Positions 11,252 to 23,340 of a stretch of DNA of 64,000 nucleotides are shown piece by piece. The stretch covers positions 397,001-461,000 of the forward strand of contig JAIGNY010000327.1 of assembly GCA_020152595.1 (NCBI GenBank). The letters are read 5' to 3'. Origin of the DNA: Chiridota heheva (lineage: Eukaryota > Echinodermata > Holothuroidea > Apodida > Chiridotidae). The first letter of the stretch is position 1. Each line of letters opens with the position of its first letter. The notes below the pieces were generated by a model. It was not told where the DNA came from. It worked only from the letters and a program-made list of their open reading frames with translations, and did no database searches. The position numbers and the translations under genes are program-made.

Positions 11252-12293
11252 TAGAGCTGTGAACGTTTAGGGATTTTAGTAAACGTGTACACGCCAAAAA
11301 AAGCAAGCGTGTATCGTGTACACGAGTTTAGTACCGTAATTTTTGGAAATACACCAAAATTGCTCCAAAACTACGAGGCGAAGTAAAAAAATCGTGCAAC
11401 CAGTATGGCAAAAGTCCTGACTGCATTGCCCAAATAGACGCTGAGTTTTGCTTTCCAAATCGTAAAGAGTTTACTTCTACAGTATAAATCATCATTTTTG
11501 TGGAAAATATGCATAGAAATTCAGTTTAGAGAGAACAGATAACTTCCTTTCGATGTCATTTAAACTCAACATCGCGTAACTTTTTTGTCCTATTTGCTAC
11601 GGCTTTCAAAGTTTTGTGAAAATCTTGCACACTGAGGCCTATGATATACCTCGCCGTAAAACATTTCAAAACTGCGCCACCACCACCAGGAAGTTCTGAA
11701 ATATCAGTCCTCTCGAAAAAATGGCCGCCATCTTTGCGAAGCATGCAGAATTTCAGCTCTGTTACAACCTTTTTCTGTTTAATTATTATGTACATTTTTT
11801 TCTTTCTTGCAAAATTTATTTGACTCATCAGGTAATATTTATATGTAAATGTACTGATTGTCATGATTCAAGTGTTTTTTTGTCGATAAAACGGGCCTTG
11901 ATTGCGTGGGATTTAAAGCTTAAGGCCTAACGTTAGGCCTATTGCTAGTTTCACTGTTTACTGCTGCACATTTGCGGTGCATTTTACAAGTTAGATTACT
12001 TAGATTTCGGCAAAATCAAAGTGCATAATATCCCCATTCATTGGTGATTACTGCACATTTGTGATTCGCACATTTAAAAAGGATTATGCTAATCGGGTTT
12101 ACAGTTTGTAAAAAGTCATTGAATGGAATTTTGTCAGCCGAATGTGTGTGTGTGTGATTTGATCATGAATATTGATTTTCAACGGCAAGACACTATAATG
12201 TATGAAAAACGATTACTCGCAATGAAGTATTTAGTAAACGTTTACAAGATTTGCGAGCGTGTAACGTGTACACGCTAAACGGTCACAGCTCTA
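11252..12293. mobile_element. Non-autonomous hAT-like element, about 1.04 kb
   Basis: The left terminus is TAGAGCTGTGAACGTTTAG and the right terminus, reverse complemented, is TAGAGCTGTGACCGTTTAG. The flanks are CTAGCTTA (11244-11251) and CTAGCATA (12294-12301), an 8-bp duplication with one mismatch. Subterminal GTGTACACG palindromes occur at both ends. The largest open frame (about 100 aa, minus) has no recognisable transposase motif. Confidence 0.75.
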
Positions 12294-12301
12294 CTAGCAT
12301 A

Positions 12302-13264
12302 CCTCTGTATTGCCATGCACAAACTTACTTGGATTTTTAAACATTAATTTCAGGCCTACTGGCAGAAACAATTAGGCCCCTACGGCAGAAAGTTCACACT
12401 CAATGCCTGTCACAGCTCCGGCCTGTATATATATACACATACTGTGTGCATATCTGTACTGTATGTAGTACCATGGAGGTAGAAAGAAAATGTAGTACAT
12501 ATCAGCGGCAGCTCAGTGAATTTGTTTCTGGAATAGTTTGGAAAGTACAGTATTCTATGCATAAGGAGAGTTCCGAAGCTCTGCCCACTTAAAGAAATAA
12601 GATAAAGATAGTGAGTCTAAAACTTTCCATTTCCGTCAAGCAAAGACATTACTCATACACGCTAATGAAATCAAAATCATAGCTTGTAAGCACTTTGAGA
12701 AGGGTATTCATTTCATGATTGTGTTATTTGTTGTTGTCTGAGTGGCTTTCAATGTTACGAGTGTAAAGTGCTTGTCTCACTCAGTATGCAAGTACTGCCT
12801 TCCAAGTAGTACCCTACTGAGTAAGATGTTTATCTCACTAGGGTGAGTCATACAACTGACAAGTGCATGACTTCTAGTAGGATGGTGATCATCAATTTCG
12901 TGCACTTAGGGAATTATTCTGTTGGTTTAAGAAAATGTGACAAAAGTATTATTTCATAAGTTCACACAAAAAAGAGAAAAGAGAAAATCCCATTCTCTAC
13001 ACCAGTGATAAATTCTTTGAATTTGCTATTTACATTTAAGCCTAGAAGTTATCATCCTGGACAACAAATTATCAGAAATTTAGGAAAATACCGAACTAAA
13101 ATTCTCCCGTTAAAAGTTACTGATTAAAAACTATTCCACAGCTAACTCACAGAAGAGGTGACAACCCATCACACTGTGAGGAAAGAATGTAAGTTTATCG
13201 CATTTAGGAAAACATGAGTTGCTTAAGTGTGGGTTTAGCTGGAAACACGATATCTACAACAACC
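12302..13264. other. Intergenic, no gene seen
   Basis: AT-rich sequence. It carries a copy of the GTGAGTCATACAACTGACAA phrase (12841-12860) that also occurs near 9455 (inverted). No exon is supported. Confidence 0.4.
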
Positions 13265-13520
13265 TAGGGAAGTCAGGTAGCTCAGTTGGTAGAGCACACA
13301 ACTGAGATGCTGGAGGTACCCGGTTCAAGCCTCAGACAGGTCTAAACCAGTTTTCCCACAGCTATGCAGACAGATACGCCGATCATCAAAGTGGAAGTAC
13401 GTCGGTTGCAGCTCCTGCTCCTCATTCAGCTGTTGAGAGAAGTGGCAATGGTTGAATGGTGCTTGCCATCCTTCAGAGGGGACGTTGAGCTGCCGGTCCC
13501 GATGGTAGGACAGTCACACC
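13265..13520 (+). mobile_element. tRNA-derived SINE, left half (split by a transposon)
   Basis: The tRNA-like head has an A box TAGCTCAGTTGG at 13278-13289 and a B box GGTTCAAGCC at 13322-13331, correctly spaced for an internal Pol III promoter. The body matches the 24245-24665 copy. The SINE is interrupted at GTCACACC (13513-13520) and resumes at 16110. Confidence 0.85.
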
Positions 13521-13880
13521 CACAGGTGTTCCTAACGTTATGGCAACCTATACGCTTACTATATATATAATAAAAGGTAGGACTCTTTTTTTAACGAGAC
13601 TATCGAACCGTGTATAAAAATTCCTTTTTTTGACCACTCGCGAATCTTAATTACACTTTTTACTCTACTCACATTCGCAGGAGACTCCCTTCTTCTATAT
13701 AATCCACGGTATTTGTTAGTTCTTTTCCGATTAGATGTACAAACGATGAATTTTCTACCAAATTACACCAAATTACTGTCCAGACAATCTATTCGTCTTT
13801 CAATTTGCTGCAAACTAAAAGGAACGGTGCGATGCGTCATGAAGAAGCAGCACTGCAGTATTATTTTGACAAGAACGAGC
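13521..13880 (+). repeat. Left terminal inverted repeat
   Basis: Nearly identical to the reverse complement of 15747-16109. The two arms could fold into a long hairpin. A 60-aa open frame is mirrored in both arms and is not evidence of coding. Confidence 0.85.
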
Positions 13881-14754
13881 GGGAATGTATCATTCATTAC
13901 CGGATGAAAATTCGTAGTTAATAATTGGTCCGGGTAAGGAAACATTGGTTTCATAAAATTCAGACTGGTTTCATAAAATTCAGACATTCAGATGGAAAAG
14001 GGATTACATGTACAAAAATTGAAGGCATTATATTGGAGGACACGTGCTTCTTTTTCAAGGAGTTATCAAAGGAATTTGTATAAAAATGGACCTGCAACAT
14101 CTTGTACTAATTTTTTTTTTTCAAAGTAAGGCTACAAAGATAATCTTTTTTTTATTGCTATATGGATATGCACAAAAAGCAAACTAGCTTCTGGTCATCA
14201 ATGAGCACATGGAAACGTAGCTGGGCTATGACAACAAGCCAATATTAATATGACATTAAATAAACAGTGGAAGTTTGTTAGAAATACTTCCTAGGGCCCA
14301 AGATAATGCTTTTAGAATTTGTCATTTGTGCAGGCAGGAATGTACACTTTGGGGTACATTTGTCTCATTTGACCAAATTTTTGGATGAGTATTATGAGCT
14401 TATACCACCTCCATGCAGTTGGAGCCTTGTACAAAATGCATATCAAACTGAGTGCAGTAACAAGGTCATCAAATTTTATAATCGAATTGTATGTATTTAA
14501 TTGATGTTAAAATAATTTGGGACATGCTAACAGAAGTTAAAATACAGCAAAATATAAACTATAAAGAAATTAATATATCATTAAGTAACTCTTCTCTGTA
14601 ATTCACTGTATACTGTGGCAGTAAAAGTTAATCAACATCTTAAACCGAACTGTTGTCTGCACTTGTAATATTCTCAATGTCCTTATCCAATGAAAGAATA
14701 GAACGAGTGCAAAGAGTTCCAGAAATATAAGATGACTGTACTATTTGGTAATAA

Positions 14755-15240
14755 CAAAGAAGAGTTACTAAAGGAAATTTTGTATTTCTTTATGTTTTGA
14801 ACATATTTACACTGTGGATAACATTACTATATGTATGATATATATAGTGACCATGGTAACATGGGTATTAACAAGTTTTCAGTTCAGTTTTAGATGGTGA
14901 TTATCTATGTTTCAAAGAAGAGTTACTTAAATTTTTATTTCTTTAGATTTTAAAGACACTATTTCCACTTGATAACATACATGTAACTATTGAAGTTACA
15001 GAGAAGAGTTACTTAAAGGATATATTTATTTCTTCATATTTTGAAGAGACTATTTTAACTCGATGACATAACTATTAAAATTACAGAGAAGAGTTATTTA
15101 AAGGATACATTTATTTCTTTGTATTTTGAAGAGACTATTTTAACTTGACATAATTATTGAAATTACAGAGAAGAGTTACCCAAAGAATATGTTTATTTCT
15201 TTATATTTTGAAGAGACTAATTTAACTAAATGATATTGTC
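14755..15240. repeat. About 80-90 bp tandem repeat inside the transposon
   Basis: About five diverging units begin with a CAGAGAAGAGTTACTTAAAG-type phrase (near 14757, 14915, 15000, 15085, 15166) and continue with TTTATTTCTTTATATTTTGA and AGAGACTATTTTAACT. Confidence 0.8.
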
Positions 15241-15746
15241 TTGAGATGCAGTATACATTTTTTTTTTTTTAAATATATTTATTCAACTTCCAAAACAATA
15301 ACAATCAACAGCTCAAGAAATATACAAAAAAGTGAAGGTTTTTACAAAGTAAACAATTTCAAAGAAAATATAGAAGAAAAAAAAAGAAAAAAAGGGAAAT
15401 TATGAATTACTGTTACTTTAAAAAAAATGTATCTTTAAACAGTTCGGGAGCAGCCCAAAAAAATGGGTACTTTAAAATACCCAAAAAATTGGGTACTTTT
15501 ATGTATTACGTCATCGCATGAGCCTACACATTTGACTAGCCCACACTAAACATATGAGGTTTCTCATTATCCGCTCCTGATTGTCCAAAAATTCAATAGA
15601 TGTCCTGAAATTTTGGAGACTGATAGTAAATAGATATTAAAAACTTTCTGTCGCTGTTTTTTGAAATTCACGGTTGCCTTTTTGAGAAATTGATAAAATA
15701 GATTATAAGCAGTCTGTTTTGTTCATTTTCTCAAAATTGCGACAAT

Positions 15747-16109
15747 GAACTCGTTCTTGTCAAAATAATACTGCAGTGCTGTTTCTTCATGATGTCATCG
15801 TACCGTTCCTTTAGTTTGCAGCAAATTGAAAGACGAATAGATTGTCTGGACAGTAATTTGGTGTAATTTGGTAGAAAATTCATCGTTTGTACATCTAATC
15901 GGAAAAGAACTAACAAATACCGTGGATTATATAGAAGAAGGGAGTCTCCTGCGAATGTGAGTAGAGTAAAAAAGTGTAATTAAGATTCGCGAGTGGTCAA
16001 AAAAAGGAATTTTTATACACGGTTCGATAGTCTCGTTAAAAAAAGAGTCCTACCTTTTATTATATATATAGTAAGCGTATAGGTTGCCATAACGTTAGGA
16101 ACACCTGTG
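15747..16109 (-). repeat. Right terminal inverted repeat
   Basis: Inverted copy of 13521-13880 with small differences, for example one deletion and a few substitutions near 15790. It ends in CACCTGTG immediately before the duplicated GTCACACC. Confidence 0.85.
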
Positions 16110-16310
16110 GTCACACCCTACCTGGCTCTCTGAACACTTCTCGAAAAGAGTAGGGTGGAAACCCGGTGTTCATCAACTTCCGTCCCGATCGCATGAGACT
16201 GGCATTGCTATGCAGGATAGCTTGGCATCTATGCTCCATATAGGAGTCTTGCCGAGTTTCCGTATGGGAGGATCATGTACAAACAAACATACAAACAAAC
16301 CTACTGACGT
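16110..16310 (+). mobile_element. tRNA-derived SINE, right half
   Basis: Continues the SINE body after the inserted transposon (CTCTGAACACTTCTCGAAAA onwards) and ends in a short ACAAACAAACATACAAAC tail near 16277-16300. It matches the end of the intact copy at about 24250. Confidence 0.82.
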
Positions 16311-19184
16311 TGGCCCCTCAGTTTGATGCCAGACTAGGCAGTAGGCTATAATGATATAGGCCTAGCCTAGGCCTAAGAATATCCAAAAAATAAGTTATTT
16401 TCAATCATCAATTTTCTACGTGAATTAAAAAAAAAAGGATTTGTACCTAATCTATACCAGCCCTCATACAGCAATCCCAACCCGTACTGATCTGTGATGG
16501 ATGACAAGGCTCCTACGTAGGCCTACACGGAACAATAACTGATAACTAACTTAGTAACGTTAGGCATAATGTTAACGCTTAGGCCTAATGCCATTGCAAG
16601 TTGATTTTTACACGACTCTTGTTCTATCATTTATAGGCCTATTCATTATTGTATTAATAGTACTCATGGTTATGTTAACCAGTAAGTTAAACTGTAGCGT
16701 AGGCCTTCGTTGTGTTGCCTACTGACCGATTTAAACTTGTTTATATTAAAAGCCTAACATTGGGCCTAACGTGTTTTCCCACATATCAAGGACTGGGTTC
16801 AAACTTAGCCTAACGTTAATTTGTCAGATTTGAAAGTGACAGAAAAACGAAGCTGAAATTTTGAAAAGGAAGCAAGGATAAATTACAGCTGAGAAATAAT
16901 TATTCACTTTGAAAGTAGGGTATATATTTCTACGTAAGTGTACTTACAAAATTACGATATTATCGAAGATTCATTGAAAATGCTGCCAAAATTTTCTAAG
17001 TTTTACTTCTTTGACGGGCCAACGGATTTTTGAATGAATGCGCTGGTTTAATTACATAGATTTTCAAACAGTATTCATGTGCAAAAGAACCGTGTTTTTT
17101 GTAACGCGGTAATAAACCATAAAAATAAAAAAAGGAAGAAACTATTTCAAACAAACGGTAATGCTTCAATACCAAAGTAACATTTTATGCTTCCATTATA
17201 ATATTTAACTTTTTAATAACACATCATTTCAATTTGAATTGTTATTATTTTTTAAACCCTGCGGATGAATATAGAATTTAAAATTAGCCACGCCTATTTA
17301 TTTAAATTTGGATACTGTATTAAACATTTCAAAAAAATGTAATTGTTGTGTTCCGTTGTACGTGTTGTGAATGAATTAGTGGCATATTTCATAAGTTCAG
17401 GAAATTTATGTAGATTTTTATTATCTCATGATATTTGTGGGGATGAGATATTGTAGTCACTTTGCTGTATATGCAAAGAACTGCATGCACCTACACTACA
17501 CTACATGATATTAGGGGCTGGTGGGCCCACCATATTAAGGATTATAAGTGTTTTGAACGGGGCAAAAATTGGGGATTAGGGATTTCCCCATATAGTGATG
17601 GAATGGTAAGTGTAACGTGAGTATGAATGGTGTTATACAGTAGGGTACGATAAATGTGGAAAATTTCAGAAGTTATTTCAGTGATTAGGGTCAAGGATCA
17701 GAGGTCAAATATGTGATTTTAGGGGGTATAATTATGTACTAATTTGTGCATTTTTGTGGCCTTTTTTATTCCGAAATTGCAAGACCTATTTCAATCCTAT
17801 GTTTGTATATCATGACACTGTGGTACATGAACTTGTGTCCCGTAAAGTCTGGGGTCAAAATGTCAAAGGCCAAAGGTCACAGGTGAAATAAAACAAGTTT
17901 TGGTGATGGCTGTATCTTCTGAAGGAATTCTTTGGTATCTTTACAAATTGTATAGGTGGCCCACTACCACCACCACCACGGGTAAGGTTTAACATTCTAA
18001 CAAAGATTTAATATAAATGGCGGTCAAAAGGTCAAAAGTCAAATAAGTGCTTGACCACTAGACTACGAACGGAGAGAGGTCTCTTAAAGGTACATATATC
18101 TAAGGAAAGTGAATTAACTTGAATATTTAATAAACAAAAAGAATATCATAATAACGCTTGAATTTCTTGTGATTCCTCCACTCCGAAATGGCTTAAATTC
18201 AATCACAGGTTTCAAAAATTGCATGCATGCATGCATGCCTTATAGATGAAAATATCTCAGATAAAAATTTTGGGTTGCACAATTTCCCCTGAAAATGAAA
18301 ACAATTCGTGCAAAATTGAATATATTATGTTGTGAAACTTGCAAAGGAAAACAAAATGTCACCCGCATATTTTGCTGGTATAGTTTGCCATCATATTTCG
18401 TCAAACTCAGTAATGAAATTGGTCAAAGCATGCACTTAAAAATGTGAAATTTTACGCGCTTCGTACGCAATCTCAGGCTTTATTCTAAGTTTCCTTAAAG
18501 ACAATATAGACTTTTTTTTTACCATGCATGCTCATTGAAAAAGACACCGCAACTGCCTATACCTTTGTTTTCCGAATATTTTGCAAGAACTCTTTCAAGT
18601 AAGTCCTTAGTATGCGATCCACCCAAATTTCTCTGAAATAGGGCCATGCAGGGCAATATTTACAAATGGACCCGAACCAACTTAAAGTGCCGTCCCAACT
18701 TAAAGCTCAAAAACGCCCATTGAGAGATATAGAATTTGTGTGTTTTTAGTGTTCTTTAAAATATTAAAGGCAAAGTCCCCTTATAACTGATCTTATCTAG
18801 TGATAGATTAACCAGTTAACAAAGTGATACAGTTGCTACGTGAAAACTTCCCCGGGAATTTTTTTGCTGGTGCATGCTTTAATTTGGGGTCTAGGGAAAG
18901 ATTTACCGTAGAATAACTAAAGGGCAGGAGGTTTCCGAAGTTTTTCCTCAAAATTTCCCACTTTTCTTTTACACTTCCTGGATTCCAGATCCATAAATTT
19001 CCCAATTTTTGTAAATCTTGGTATAAATTTGCATGGCTTTATTTTGACAAATTGCAGTCCTAAATATCCTGATCTAACAACTTTTTGGGTTGAAAATAGA
19101 AAAAACAAAAATGGTCACCAGTCATTTTCAGACTGATGAAGGTTAAACTGATTTATTTGGAAGGGGGAGGGGTGGGGGGGGGGG
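16311..19184. other. Intergenic, no gene seen
   Basis: Contains frequent GGCCTAACGTTA-type words (16330-16800), moderately repetitive sequence with AGGTCAAA words about 17560-18060, and a GCATGCATGC run near 18222. No exon is supported. Confidence 0.4.
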
Positions 19185-19570
19185 GGGAGTTCGGGGGTTT
19201 AAATTGTCCCTAAAGCTATATACTCCTGTCGTACATGTTTGCAAATTATACGTCAGTCGAAATGTTCCCCCTAATATCCTGTGCCCCCTTCCAGATTCAA
19301 ACATCTATTGCTACCCCCTGCTTTCTTTGCTTCAGTGGTGTAGCTAGGCCGGTGTGACCTGGCCGCTTGTGACAAGTGGGCTACCGAGGGGAGGGGGTTG
19401 GGTTTGTCCTTCAGAAAGCTACACTGCATGTCGTTCATGCTTGCAAAATACGTCAGTCGAAAAGTTCACCATAATATCCTGTGCCTCCCAAGATTCAAAC
19501 ATCTTTCGCAACCCCTGCCCTCTTCCCTTCAATGTCGTAACTAGGCCGGTGCGGACCGCCCCCTGTGACA
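19185..19570. repeat. About 200-bp direct duplication
   Basis: Two diverged tandem copies share ATACGTCAGTCGAAA (near 19248 and 19448), ATATCCTGTGCC, AGATTCAAACATCT and GTAACTAGGCCGGTG-type words. A poly-G run precedes the first copy (about 19168). Confidence 0.7.
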
Positions 19571-19689
19571 AGTATAGGCTTCCTTGAAAATAAGAAATAG
19601 AATAAATAAATAAACGCCTCTCCACTGAAGCGGCCGGAAAAGCGCCTTGTAATGATAAAAGGTACTGACAGTAACCAAACAGGGTCCGT

Positions 19690-20115
19690 GTATATATTCT
19701 TTAGGATTTTGATATCCAGGATGGGCCCGTCCTTTATGTTCCTCTTGCTATTATAATGGGCCCTTCAATCATAAGTCAGACCCACCAAACAGATAGATAC
19801 ATTGACCCTTCCTTTCTGTCCCAAGCTGCTATCATAATGGGCCCCTTCAGTCATGATATGTCGGGCCCACCAAAAAGATATATATTGGGCCTTCCTTTCT
19901 GCTTTTTGTTCTAATGAAGTTCCCTTCATTCATAAGTCAGGCCCACTGAAAACTATATGAAATAAATATCAATAAAGATGGATTGACCTGTCCTGGCGCC
20001 CGTCATGATCAGATGATAGCAAGGAACATATGTCGGGCCCACCAAAAAAGATTATGTGAATGGATATTGTTGGGTCCTCTCTATTTTTCATCTTGACAAA
20101 GAATATAGCCCTTTC
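19690..20115. repeat. About 90-100 bp imperfect tandem repeat
   Basis: About four units carry GGGCC(C)ACCAAAAAGATA, TTCCTTTCTG and CCCTTCA(A/T)TCATAAGTC words. Highly diverged, with no coding signal. Confidence 0.65.
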
Positions 20116-22830
20116 ATTCTGAAGGCGAGCACCAAAACGGACTTAAAACTTAATCGGAAGGGAGGCATCGCAACCAAAATAGGTATCCAAACTAATTCCT
20201 ATTCTCAGCCATAGGAAAGCATGCTAACCCCAGCCCCAACAATGGTGGGCTGAGGTGAATGTGGACTCTGCTAAGCTTGGACCCATTGTAATGGCTGTAG
20301 TGGGCTCATGTGCCAGTAACTTAGCTATTGGGATGGGGGGGGGAAATTGAGTCGGCCCAGAAATTCAGTACGGTTGGATAGAGTTGGTAATCCTGATGAA
20401 AGCAATCGGTCATAGAGTTCAGTTGTACACCAGTTATCTTGCGGAAAGGATCACAAAATTTCCGAAAACCGAATTTTAAAATTAGGCCTATATATATATA
20501 TAAAGAGAGTTTTTCCTCAAAAAATATAACTTTTTCCTTTCAATTTCCGAATGTTTTCCTCAAGATAGCCAAGTTTTTCCTCAAAATATACGACATTCAA
20601 GTTCCCCAAAAATTTTAAGGTTTTTCTAAAAATACGAAGTTCTTCCTCAATATATTCGACTTTTCCCGCAAAACTACCGTTTTCCTTTAACATTTACGGT
20701 AACGGAAAATTTCCTTTAACTTTTTTTAGTAGGACTAGCCAAACATGAAAAGTTCTTCTAGCAAAAAAGAAAAGAAAAAAGGAACGCGGAATGAAATTTA
20801 AAGGTATACGGTCAGGTAGCAACCACTTTGCATGCCCTTCATAAAGACTCACCACAAACACTTTCTTACAAAATCGACCCCAAAATGTGACAAATCTGGC
20901 TTATGTTTAAGTCTCCAAATGTATATTCTCATTACGATTGGTTTTTTCTGACGTAACAACACTAACGTTATGTGAAATTTGTAGCGTACCATACACTAAT
21001 ACTGGCAGCCTACGTAACAAGTGAAGTTCGCCAATCATAAAGAAATAATGGATCGGAACTTGAGTTAATATTTCGCTTAGCATATTGCTAATTAATTGAT
21101 ATTCTGATGTCTGATTAAATTAAACTGATGCTTTGAAGTAGCCTAGATCAATGTGACACAGCGCGGTATTAATATCTTTGGAAAAGGGTCTGCTGAACTG
21201 TCTAAAGCTCTCTTTTCATTTTTTGACAAGGAATCTTTTTGTACCCAATGTTTTATTTATTTATCATTTTTTTCATTTTTTAAACCCACCATAAGATTGT
21301 CATCATATATGGAAACTCACAAGGACCTGGTTCTAAACAGAAAGTACATATCACTATACTTCATTAGACGGTGTACGGGTGCTTAAGACTGAATGCAAAG
21401 AAACAATTCATAAAATATATGCTGCATATTCTTCTGATGAAAATCACAGAATATATGTCTTACCAACAAAACATGAATCACACATTGAATTAAACAAAAG
21501 CAAAATTGCAGCAGACACCCAACTATTTTTCTTCATATCAGCAAAAGACCTATAATTGAATAAAGTTTTACTGTAATCTTAATCTAAGATTACGGTAGAT
21601 TCTCTGAGAATTTTACATTGGAAATGAACAAATGATTAACTGGAGTGAAAATGTTTAAGATATCACTTTTTGTTACAAAATTTAAACCTCCTATGCTACC
21701 TGTATATACTGTTACAGTGCTATTCCCAAGCTAATGGATATTCCTTTTTGAATTAAAAAGATATTTTGTGTTCAATTCACTCCCAGATAATTTTAGACAA
21801 AAATCGTTCTCAAACTGAAGTAAAGTATATGCAAATAAATTGCATCCTGATAATATTTTGTGTATACAACCGTCTTAATTTAATGAGATTATTTTTGCAG
21901 ATCTGATTTGATAAAGGTCTTCAATCTTGTACCCATCTTCTTTTTGTTTAATTATTGGGAATTACTGTAAACCAAGAGAGAAATGGATCCAATTAAAAAA
22001 CATATCAATCAAATGTGCATTTATCGGTATTTTATTTATTATCAGGATTTATATGTACAACCAGAGGGGGAAAGGAAAGGGGGGGGAAGAGGGGGGAGGG
22101 GCCATGGCCCCAATCCCACCCCCAAAAAAGAATATACATATAAAGAAAATAACGAGACCCATTACCAGTAATGTCACTATACCTGCCTGTTACAGTTTTA
22201 CTACAGTTGTTGACAAATTTCAAGGAGCAATTCAGCATATAAAACCTAAGAGCTTTATATATAATGCACATCCCCACCCCCAAAAAAAATATATAAAAAA
22301 AAAATGTTAAAAAAATATATAATGATAAATAAAAAAAATCCTGGCTTACGGCAGTGTCTATAATTCCCTTCATGTCCCGTAGCTTTCTGGAACTTCGTCC
22401 CTTGAAAACACACCACGCGATTTAGCTTCAATTTTAACGCATTTCATATCTCTGAAATGAGTAATTTCTCAGAGATTCCGGGGGATTTTCCTTCTGGACC
22501 CCACCGAGACTTTTTCCCTGGACCCCACCAGGGAAATTCTTATTATTTCACCGGTTATAGCTTGGAGCGATGCCTCTTGTTACGCCACTGCTTCCCTTCC
22601 CTTCCCCTCTTCTCTTATCCTCCCCCTCTTCTTAACCCACTCTCTTCTTTTACCCTCCCCGGGTAGTAGGGAACATGTCTTCTTTCACCCCTTTTCAACT
22701 TACCAATCTTAGAACAATTTTGAAACGAAAATGCTGGATACATTTTTTTATGAAAATGTCCTGAAACCGTGGGAATTTAACATTAATTAGAGGGCAGTAT
22801 GCAACGTAAACATCATAGACCCTGACTGTT
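20116..22830. other. Intergenic, no gene seen
   Basis: Holds an imperfect roughly 30-bp repeat of AGTTTTTCCTCAAAATAT type (20500-20720), G-rich and C-rich low-complexity tracts (22065-22130), and AT-rich sequence. The 127-aa open frame at 21927-22310 runs through these simple tracts and shows no family signature. Confidence 0.4.
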
Positions 22831-22831
22831 C

Positions 22832-22839
22832 GCGGGAAA
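22832..22839 (-). promoter_or_regulatory. E2F-type site upstream of RNASEH2A
   Basis: GCGGGAAA on the plus strand is TTTCCCGC on the minus strand, a perfect E2F consensus, 345 bp before the RNASEH2A start codon. An NRF-1-like half site (TGCGCA) lies near 22872. In mammals RNASEH2A is proliferation-linked, which fits. Position and function are inferred. Confidence 0.5.
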
Positions 22840-23183
22840 CACAACATGCACACAGTCGGCCTACGCATCACTGCGCAAAGTAACGTTAGTACGGTAGCCT
22901 AGGTACAGCACCCACCTGTTCTGGCCGATGCAAAGTACATTACGTGATGAATGGGCAACACTAATGTTTGATTACAAGTACAAGTTACAACAACTTTTTA
23001 CAGGCTGCTCTGATCAACATTTTTTTTCTCTGAAAAATGTGCTTCTGGTTAATATCAGGCACACTTACAAGTTACAAATACAAAGAACATTTTCAAAGTC
23101 AAGTTAACATTGTTACTTTGTGGTTATTAAATTAAAACTATTTTTACGTGTTGTTGGTGAAGTTTATTTCGTTTTATTACATT

Positions 23184-23340
23184 ATGGAATCCGATAAGAG
23201 CAAGTTAGCGGACTTGGACTTGAGTGGGTTTGAGAAAGATAACAGCAAGAACTACATAATCCAGTCATCTATTCCAGATATTTGTCGTGAAGAACCATGC
23301 TGTCTTGGGATTGATGAAGCAGGTCGAGGGCCGGTACTTG
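23184..23340 (+). CDS. RNASEH2A: RNASEH2A exon 1
   Basis: The start codon sits in ATTATGGAA. The exon has 52 codons plus 1 nt and ends [11 protein letters not shown](G), the first catalytic Asp-Glu motif. The donor is GTAAGT. Confidence 0.95.

Larger units (their letters stand above)
13521..16109. mobile_element. 2.59-kb non-autonomous DNA transposon with about 360-bp TIRs
   Basis: The left terminus (13521-about 13880, starting CACAGGTGTTCCTAACG) and the reverse complement of the right terminus (about 15747-16109) are nearly identical over about 360 bp. Flanking 8-bp duplications GTCACACC are at 13513-13520 and 16110-16117. Joining the flanks restores the continuous SINE seen at 24.4 kb (CAGTCACACCCTA). 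The duplication length suggests a hAT- or P-like mechanism, but such long termini are unusual for hAT. No transposase is visible inside. Confidence 0.85.

Noticed and set aside
13275..13345. A functional tRNA gene
   Set aside because: A and B boxes are present, but the acceptor stem does not pair and the sequence continues into a repeated SINE body.
16800..17050. Ki-67-like core promoter or 5' untranslated exon (GTAAGT donor near 16945, TTTGAA words)
   Set aside because: A single donor-like word and common hexamers are not enough evidence 8 kb from the first coding exon.
21927..22310. 127-aa ORF
   Set aside because: Runs through G-rich, C-rich and A-rich simple sequence. No motif.
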